Shown: one piece after another, positions 57,622 to 64,000 of the stretch
How positions within the stretch are numbered: position 1 is the first letter of the stretch
How the letters are laid out: each line of letters opens with the position of its first letter
Assembly: GCA_006503535.1 (NCBI GenBank)
Contig: QYRS01000002.1
Location: 1,736,001-1,800,000 of the forward strand
Origin: Arthrinium phaeospermum
Taxonomy: Eukaryota; Ascomycota; Sordariomycetes; Amphisphaeriales; Apiosporaceae
DNA: 64,000 bases
Reading direction: 5' to 3'
The notes under the pieces: model-generated
Told to the model about the DNA's origin: nothing
Database searches by the model: none
Seen by the model: only the letters and a program-made list of their open reading frames with translations
Program-made: the position numbers and the translations under genes

Positions 57622-59661
57622 ATGGTTTTTGAAGTAGCAAAGTACTCGGCTTGGTATTGTGTAAGAATCGATTTTGCCGTTACAATTGTACATTTACTAA
57701 CTGACAACCAGTGCAATTGCAAATCCGGGCCTATATTGTTGGTCGCGAACAATGAACCTTGTCCGCAGTACTCTTGCGGTCACTCTCGATGTCGCTCTTG
57801 TCCTGTGGAACAACCCGCAAGAAAAAACAAGACAAAGAATCCTCGATCTTCAGTACCTAAAGAACACGCAAAAAGTGCAGAGGGGTCCAAGAAGAGTTGT
57901 ACCAAAGACATTGGTATTTTGAAGGACACCACGGAGCCGCCGGCATCCAAAATATCGGTAAAGCCAAGCCCGCAGCTTGATCCTGTCATCAAAGATGAGA
58001 ACCCGTCAGGTTCTGGCTTAAACCTCGTTGATCGATCAATTACTATCAACGCCAAGGAGGAAGGTTAACGGAACTCGGAAAGTCCTGGAGAGCCACACAT
58101 TCCAGATTTCCAGGGTGGCGTCCTCGGTGAGACGGGCGAAGCCCCGTCGGACTGCAAGCAGACAGAAGGGTCGACGTCGCAAATCTGCGATGATCGAATG
58201 TCACAAGCCAAGGTCAAGCTTGAACCTGACCTTGAGACGGCCAGCCATCTGTGTTTTTCTGCCGAAAGCGACAGTGTGAGCAACTGGTCTTGGGAGGATG
58301 CATCACATTTGCCCAGTTGCAGCGACGAGCGGTCTGTGGTCTCACCCAGGCCGACATCTACCCAAGACCGAGACGACATTTCAGCGTTTATTCGTGCCTG
58401 CGAAGGGCTAGGGGACCAAGAACTCGAGGACGCCACAGGCCAACAGTCTCGGGGCAAAGGGAAAGCATTGGAAACTGGGACCAGTGCTAAGAACTCTCAT
58501 CGATCTCGTGGGAAACAGAAGGCATCTGCACCGGCCAACAATCAGCAACAAAGCTCATCAGCCGGACCCGAGCTGTCCAGCCAGTCGCATAAGTCTCACG
58601 ACGAAGCACGACCGTTTGCCTGCCCATTCTTCAAGAAGGACAGACGCCTATACTCGAGATGTAACAATACACGGATCAAAAAAATAAATCATCTCACTGA
58701 ACACCTGCGCAAAGATCACAGCTCACGACGTACATGTTGCCGCCGTTGTTGGATCGATCTCAAAGACGAGGAATTGCTGAATTCTCATGCCAGTGATGGT
58801 ACATGCCTGCCAACCTATGGTAAGGACCCTGAAGAATTGGAAATGCCCAAAGCCAAAGGGGTGTGTCCCCGCGACAAATGGTATAACATCTTTAGGCAAT
58901 TGTTTCCCAGAGTTCTCGGAAACGATGAGCCAAGATCTCCCTTTTGGGAGGACTTCGCAGAAAGTGTGTCTGAGGTGATGGAGGACATCACGAGGGCCCT
59001 GCCAGAACGGCTAAGGGAAGAGATTTCAGAGCCAGGTGTCGAGCATGTCATGCAACAACTGGCCACGTTGATTAATAGCTACAGGGATGGCTATGCCGGG
59101 CCTTCGGATGTACAACTCACAGGCCCTGAGTTTACGGATGGCAGTATCAATGGAGGAGACAGTTTTACGAACACAGCACCTGGGAGCCATATGACCAATT
59201 CCTTGGATTTGTCCAATCCTGTTGTACTGCCAGTTGAAGGGGACCTGTCGGGTTCTTACTCTGTAATCGATGAGAGCTCCCGCTCCGAAGCTGCCTTGGA
59301 AGAACAGCAGTTCCAGGACGCACGCGTGCTATCACAGATACAACCCACTGGAGATCAGCTCGGGTACAACTCGGCATTTGCTGATCAATCCTACAATGGT
59401 GCTCTGGGGCCTGAGCCCAACACCCTGTCTGAGGTTGAACCTTTGTCAGGCTTTCCGGGTCATCTCTCAGAGGGAGACAATTCATCTCAACTCGGGCTTG
59501 AAAATGACCTGTTTGATGAGTTCATTTCCATGCCTGGGTCTGAAGAGAATTTAATGCTCGTACATCTCGAACATCCAGGCGGCGTTGGGTGGGGAAAAAC
59601 CAATACTGATGATACTCAAGACGATGACATCAACATGTCCGGGTCTTGGATTGGTTCCTGA
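57622..59661 (+). CDS. Fungal C2H2-type zinc-finger protein, frame cut by one in-frame stop
   Basis: Exon 57622-57660 is joined by a 51-bp intron (GTAAGA, CTAACTGAC branch, CCAG) to 57712 onwards. The splice restores a small Cys-rich module, AWYCCNCKSGP ... PCPQYSCGHSRCRSC, of the fungal 'WYCC-x-C ... C-x-C-x-H-x2-C-x2-C' kind. The frame then runs to TAA at 58066-58068. The same frame continues open from 58069 to the stop at 59661 with coding-like residues on both sides. The second part carries RPFACPFFKKDRRLYSRCN, then HLTEHLRKDH and CCRRC...H, the degenerate C2H2 type common in fungal regulators, and PRDKWYNIFRQLFP. A Ser-rich region and an acidic tail end it. Either this allele has a nonsense codon, or an uncommon short intron removes it, or these are two genes. 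Possible in-frame introns: 58064-58105 (42 bp) or 58064-58165 (102 bp), both lacking a good branch site. Confidence 0.6.
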
Positions 59662-60047
59662 AGACTAAGGGTCACTCGTAGGATCCTATAGAGAGATTTT
59701 ATTGTTTTTTTCTTTTTCCTTTTTTCTTCTTCTTCATTGGGGGGTGGAGGGAGGGTTAAAAAGGGGGTTAAAAAGGGGTTAGAAGGTATGGGCTCTGATA
59801 GATTTATGATTCATGTTATCTTTCCGTCGATTGTCAGTTTCATTGCCCTCGTATTTGCGTCAATTTGGTGTGGAATATAGAGGTTTTACCGGATGGGAAA
59901 TGACTGCCATAATTGCAACAGGAGAAGAAAACATTCGCTTATATGCTGTCCATGTCCCCCATGTTTCCTGTTCCCAATTAACAAGTGTGATCCAGCCCAA
60001 GCCACTTAGGCCATACAAATGTAACCTATGGAGGTCCCGCCTTGAAC
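59662..60047. other. Convergent gap with poly-pyrimidine tract and short direct repeats
   Basis: A T/C-rich tract (about 59698-59736) is followed by G-rich sequence with GGGTTAAAAAGG repeated (59753-59783). Confidence 0.5.
59753..59783. repeat. GGGTTAAAAAGG direct repeats
   Basis: Two full and one partial copies of a 13-14 bp G/T/A-rich unit downstream of the C2H2-type gene. Confidence 0.6.
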
Positions 60048-60940
60048 TCAAACCAAACAGCCAGCCTGGATGGTTCCACCAGCACCCCCATTGTTGGTGC
60101 AACGATAAAAGTTGTTCCGCAGGATCAACGGGCACCTGTCTGTCCGGCCCGGTTCACTCAGCGGGTTTCTGACGTCCACCCTCTCGGCGCCGTTCTCGAG
60201 CTCGCAGCCGTCCTTCCAGTAGATCTGGAAGAAGTATGGTGACGGGACACCCGACTAGCCGTCGATAAACGTCTCGGGCTTACCGGCCGCGATATACCTG
60301 GGCTCGTTTCCGCCGCCGCAAGTCCAAGTGGCCATGACGTCGACCCCGTCCGGCCGGGTGTTGTGGGGGCCGACCTGGTCCGCGCCGTAGCAAAATGCAT
60401 CGTGCATGGTGAGGGGCGTCTTGGACGACTTGGGCGGGGGAGGCGGACCGACCTTTTTCTCGGCGTCGTGGATGGAGTATTTGGCGGTGCCGCAGTCGAG
60501 CTTCAGCTCACCCGTTTTGTACGAGGTGTGAGAGTCGTATGTGCCTGTTTTCTGTCTTAATACCGGTGTTGCAGTTGGGGTTTACGGGCTCGGAAACAGG
60601 GGGGAGCGGTGCCCAGTAACTTACAAGTCTTGAACTTGCCAAACACGTCCGCACATTGGTAGGCAGAGCATCCGTTGCCCATATCAGCCGTCGTCAAGCC
60701 AAATTCGCACTCCCAACCTTCATAATAGTCCAATTCTAAGTCGGAAACCTCCTTGGTCTCGGCAAATGGTTCCGAGAGAGTTGACTTGCCCTTGCATAAC
60801 TTGTCAATTAGTCTGCATTGATGCCGGTCATGTCAGCAAAGTGGGCAGCCTTTGGGTCTCATCGACATGAGGAGGGCAGCAACATACATGGGGCCTTGCG
60901 TTAGTGACTCGTACAGGTGTAGTTGCGTCAAGGGCAACAT
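60048..60940 (-). pseudogene. Cys-rich (probably once secreted) protein gene, broken by TAG
   Basis: Three putative exons: 60940-60888, 60812-60625 and 60544 onwards, with introns of 75 and 80 bp. Coding-like sequence includes LDYYEGWECEF, NGCSAYQCADVFGKFKTC, YDSHTSYKTGELKLDCG, HDAFCYGADQVGPHNTRPDG and VMATWTCGGGNEPRYIA. A TAG at 60257-60255 follows ETFIDG. The same frame continues for 68 sense codons (SGVPSPYFFQIYWKDGCEL ... RCPLILRNNF) to TGA at 60050-60048, with the same Cys-rich character. As read, the protein is 176 aa to the TAG. No signal peptide is visible in the first exon (MLPLTQLHLYESL), so the 5' end also looks damaged or misjudged. A family could not be named. Confidence 0.55.
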
Positions 60941-61097
60941 CGTGTAAGGGGGTCCGAATAAGGCCCGTGCAGATAGCTCTCAAGTTAAAAGGTCAGACAG
61001 CCGGTCAAGTTTCAATGACTTTTCTACTTCGTACATACCAAATGCAAGATAAACAACAACCAACAGGAGACTCGAGAACCTATCTCGCACTCGAGCA

Positions 61098-62174
61098 ATG
61101 TCGCTCCGCAATCTAGGATTGAAACTGACAGCGTGCCTGAGAGCCACATATTCTTCTCGTTATCCTGACCCGGATGCCATGGAATTGGACCTCCATACCC
61201 AATCAAACTCGGCGCTCCTGCGACTACCTCTAGAAATCCGAGACGCCATATTAAAAGAGTTATGGATGGGGGCTGGAGTTTCTCAGCACCTTGTGGTCCG
61301 CAACGGTCACCTCCTACATGCGACCTGCGTTTGCGACCACTCTGCATCCGACGAACTTACGGAACTTTGCTTCCAACGTGGTCCTATCAGGTTCGAAGAT
61401 GGAGAGCTGTGGGGTCGAATGAGATCTACTTGGGGCAATCACTGGAAGTGCGAAGAAGAGTTCGGCCGAAGTACTGCAGGAACCAACGGCAGCCAGGATG
61501 GGAAAGTCTGCAGAAGCCCATTTCTCGCCATTATGTTGACCTGCAGGCAACTGTACCTCGAGTGTCGCATTTCCATGTATACTCTCCTCCGTTTCGTCAT
61601 CCACGATCTAGACACTTTGCATCAAGTTGTCACTGGCAAGAGGCCCCTTATCGCCTCTATCAGAAACCTGAACCTTGCAATCCGACTGCCTATCAAGTAC
61701 GAACGCCAGGCTATGGCGAGGTGGGCAACCCAATACAAAATGGGACTATGGAAAGAGTGCTGCGTGGCATTGGACCATGCTGCCAAGGAATACAACTTGG
61801 TGTCAGTGGACCTCTGGCTGGATACCGTCAAGCCTTCCTGGCGCGGGATACTGAGCTCGATCCCCAAGGACCCCGTGAACCCATTTTGTTTTGGAGAGGG
61901 GCTGGCGTCCATCCTCACGGTCGACTTACCGGTGAACCCAGATCGGCCTGAGGTCTGGCAGAGTATATCAGACATCCTACCACAGTTTACTGTCCGGGCT
62001 CGAGGCTGGCCCCCTTTCCGATCCGAGGACTCAACCGAGAGCATGCCGCATACGATAATTCGGCTACAAGAGCACGAAGAGCCCGGCTCTGTCCAGCCAG
62101 AGCTTATAATCCCCGGGACCCACGTGTACAGAATACCTTTTCGCCGAGTATTATTCGATATGTTATTACCATAA
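61098..62174 (+). CDS. DUF7730 (F-box-like) protein
   Basis: Intronless, 358 aa. The core begins LLRLPLEIRDAILKELWMG, an F-box/2EXR-like helix pair used by the fungal DUF7730 family, and continues with a HLLHATCVCDH segment and SPFLAIMLTCRQLYLECRISMYTLLRFVIHDLDTLHQV. The middle holds a conserved-looking IRNLNLAIRLP. The family is expanded in filamentous fungi and of unknown function; a role as a substrate adaptor is only suggested by the resemblance to F-box proteins. The gene diverges from the broken Cys-rich gene with only about 157 bp between the starts. Confidence 0.78.
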   Translation: MSLRNLGLKLTACLRATYSSRYPDPDAMELDLHTQSNSALLRLPLEIRDAILKELWMGAGVSQHLVVRNGHLLHATCVCDHSASDELTELCFQRGPIRFEDGELWGRMRSTWGNHWKCEEEFGRSTAGTNGSQDGKVCRSPFLAIMLTCRQLYLECRISMYTLLRFVIHDLDTLHQVVTGKRPLIASIRNLNLAIRLPIKYERQAMARWATQYKMGLWKECCVALDHAAKEYNLVSVDLWLDTVKPSWRGILSSIPKDPVNPFCFGEGLASILTVDLPVNPDRPEVWQSISDILPQFTVRARGWPPFRSEDSTESMPHTIIRLQEHEEPGSVQPELIIPGTHVYRIPFRRVLFDMLLP

Positions 62175-62555
62175 GTAACGAGGTACCAAAAGCAGCGGAA
62201 GGAAATGGACACAGATTCGACATGGGAACGATTGGAACTATACTGGATCATTGACTGGTTTGTTGAGTTTCTTTCGGAGCAGTGATTCCAATCTGAGTGG
62301 GCTTGCCCGCTTAGTGAAAGTTGTCAATGGCTATTGTATGAACAAAGGCTGTGTCTCGAAACAAAGGCAATGGTTCACAACGGAGGCGTAACTTTGGTAT
62401 TGTTACTAGAACCAGAAACATAGGCATCAAAGGAAGATAGACACGGCAAAGTAGTAAATATAAAGGTGGTATGCCAATACCAACATCAGAACTGCCTCGC
62501 CAGCAACCCGTTGTGTAGAAAGCAATCGACAAATTTTCAGACGACCCAAAACAAC
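62175..62555. other. Intergenic region
   Basis: About 0.4 kb between same-strand genes; an in-frame ATG at 62466 would extend the next protein by 30 residues. Confidence 0.4.
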
Positions 62556-63669
62556 ATGCCGGGCCATAAGAAGGTAAGAATGTCAGAGCTGGAGGCGCTC
62601 CAGCGGCCCTTCTACGTAGACCCCGGCATCAACAAGATCGGCGCAACGGGTAGGCGCACACGCAACTCCCGGGTGTCCAAGGCTGCCACCGCAAGTGCGA
62701 AAACAGCCGGCGTCACGACAGGGGTGCGGCGGAAGTGGACGGCCGCCATCAAGAAGTTCTCCAAGCCGCAGCCGGGCTACCCGCGGTTCCTGTTCCGCGG
62801 CATCCGGCCCAACAGCGGCGGCGGCGCCGAGGTGAGCGAGAGGCTGAACACGACCGAGGGCGTGGTCCCGCACGCCTTCACGGCGGGCGACGACTACGAC
62901 CTGTTCGACACCCCCAACCTGCGGCAGGTCGTCAACGCCCACCTGTCCGGCAGCCACGCCGGCAACTCGCCCTTCTCCTCGTGGACGCCCAGCATGGGCA
63001 TCGCCATGAAGTACACGACCGAGGACGGCCGCCTCGCCATGCTCGACACCACCCTGCTGAACGACCGGGAGTCCCCCGAGACCGCGCCGCCCCTGTCGGA
63101 TCCGGCGCTGGTGTTCCATGTGCCCGACCTCGTCGAGACCGAGATGGCCGGCGTCGAGGACGACTGGGAGTGGGACTACGAGTTCCTCGTCTACCGGCCC
63201 GTGACCCGGCCCGCGTTCCGCAGCGTCGCCGTCGGCGAGATCCGCGACGCGGGCTGGACCTACAAGCACGACCACGCCAGCAAGGGCGACAACCTCGAGG
63301 ACGACGGCTTGCCGCACCCCGTCCGCGAGGAGGACGTCGCGACGGCGCGCGCCGTCGCGGAGCTGTACCGGCTGCAGGACGCCGCCCGCAACAACAGCCC
63401 CGCCGTGGCCCTCAACGCGACGGCCGCCTTCCTGTCCGTGAAGCACCGCCGCAAGGAGGAGCTGGACGAGGCCGACCTGCAGGTGCTGACGCGGCAGCTG
63501 GCCGCTGACCTCGCGGCGTGGAGGGCGAGCGGGGACGAGGCGCCGCTGGTTAATCCCCAGCAGTTCACCAAGGGCATGCACGACTCCAAGTTCATGGTGC
63601 GGATGTTGGTCGATATCCAAAAGCAACAGCCGCAGGAGTCGCAAAAGCCGCAAGACCAGCCCCCGAAAC

Positions 63670-63700
<31 letters not shown>

Positions 63701-63926
63701 ACCCGTGTCTGCGTCTGCGTCTGCGTCTGCGTCTGTGTCCGTGTCCGAGTCGAAGAAGCGCAAGGCTGACGATGACGACGACGACCTCCAACCCCCAAGC
63801 CCGAAACACCAGCGCACTGTAAAGAAAGCCGCACCTGTTCGAGGTCGGCCTCGCACCCGTGCCCCTCGAAAAAAGTCGATAGCTCAAACTCTCGCAGAGA
63901 GATCCGCTTCTGACCCTGATTTGTAG
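62556..63926 (+). CDS. DUF7587-type protein, ADP-ribosyltransferase-like pattern
   Basis: Single exon, 456 aa from the ATG at 62556 (ACAACATG context); an upstream in-frame ATG at 62466 would add 30 residues without a clear signal. The N-terminus is basic. The core reads PRFLFRGIRPNSGGG (Arg81), LNTTEGVVPHAF, then HLSGSHAGNSPFSSWTPSMGIAMKY (about 130-152), and later VYRPVTRPAFRSVAVGEIRDAGW. A leading FRG Arg followed at distance by an S-S-W/T-S motif is how fungal DUF7587 proteins and ART-fold enzymes look; I see no clear catalytic Glu. The C-terminal third has a (PE)n run, a (SA/SV)n run, an acidic DDDDDD stretch and basic patches typical of NLSs (KKRKADDDD, RGRPRTRAPRKK). Nuclear location is likely. 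The activity is inferred and unproved. Confidence 0.7.
63672..63750. repeat. In-gene low-complexity repeats (CCTGAG)n and (GTCTGC)n
   Basis: Adjacent tandem hexamers that encode Pro-Glu and Ser-Ala/Val dipeptides in the DUF7587-type gene; expected to vary in copy number between strains. Confidence 0.75.
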
Positions 63927-64000
63927 CCTGACCCCCTTTTTCTTCTTTGATTGCTTTCTTCTCGGGGAGTGGTTGCTTGCAAATACCCTTTGTTTCTTGT

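Noticed and set aside
58028..58279. 83-codon alternative frame overlapping the TAA in the C2H2-type gene
   Set aside because: Arg/Ser-rich shadow frame; the main frame carries the zinc-binding motifs on both sides.
60255..60284. 29-nt GTAAGC...CTAG segment as an intron removing the TAG
   Set aside because: Far below the minimum intron size seen in the window.
62583..63887. 434-codon minus-strand frame opposite the DUF7587-type gene
   Set aside because: Antisense shadow of a GC-rich coding exon; Arg/Leu/Gly-rich with no domain.

Overview
The window is nuclear DNA of a filamentous ascomycete, most likely a Sordariomycete. Nearly all genes are split by short introns (about 50-170 bp) with GTAAGT/GTATGT-type donors, CTAAC/CTGAC-like branch sites and CAG/TAG acceptors. 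Gene content is typical of Pezizomycotina: 2EXR and DUF7730 F-box-like proteins, a CE5 cutinase-like esterase, a homeobox/C2H2 regulator and an apple-like membrane protein. There are no operons. Gene models were spliced by eye, and each reported multi-exon model keeps one frame across all junctions.

Layout, left half. A ZIP2/SHOC1-like XPF-fold protein (33-2069 +) converges on an Swt21/WRAP53-like WD40 protein (2288-3777 -). Then come a PQ-loop membrane protein (4919-6086 +), an R3H protein (7184-8497 +), and a tail-to-tail pair of intronless 282-aa paralogues (9417-10265 + and 11235-12083 -, SUKH/SMI1-like, tentative). These are followed by a 2EXR protein (12411-13475 -), a four-helix membrane protein (13996-14622 -), a small C2H2 protein with a blocked start (16751-17256 +), and a GPI-anchored CE5 esterase (18098-19282 -). 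After a 3.2 kb gene-poor stretch lies a 1197-aa homeodomain + C2H2 regulator with a C-terminal array of five repeats (22464-26172 -), then a type II membrane protein with a Cys-rich ectodomain (28071-29120 -).

Right half. After another 3.6 kb gap comes methylenetetrahydrofolate reductase (32735-34652 +). A DHH phosphoesterase with a possible mitochondrial presequence and a PCNA-box-like tail (35726-37295 +) converges within 79 bp on an 834-aa zinc/SH3-like protein (37375-40072 -). Next are a dienelactone hydrolase (41038-42227 -), the chromosomal passenger protein Bir1/survivin (43200-45835 -), an M3 oligopeptidase (46789-48971 -), the Cdc4-type myosin light chain (50586-51272 -), a SAM methyltransferase (52498-53462 -), a CoA-binding protein (53886-54533 +) and an HSL-type hydrolase (54733-55962 -). 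The last stretch is accessory in character: a C2H2-type gene with one in-frame stop (57622-59661 +), a nonsense-interrupted Cys-rich gene relic (60048-60940 -), a DUF7730 protein (61098-62174 +) and a DUF7587/ADP-ribosyltransferase-like protein (62556-63926 +).

Housekeeping genes (MTHFR, BIR1, CDC4-type light chain, M3 peptidase) dominate 32-55 kb. The 9-31 kb and 56-64 kb parts are richer in lineage-specific families and broken frames. No tRNA, rRNA, intact transposon, CRISPR array or prokaryotic feature was recognised. Best leads: the homeobox protein with degenerate CENP-B-HTH-like repeats; a 67-codon acid-free N-terminal extension of the M3 peptidase that could start at CUG; the ZIP2-like protein; the ART-like protein; and three reading frames each cut by a single stop that one C-to-T change at a CpA site could create.
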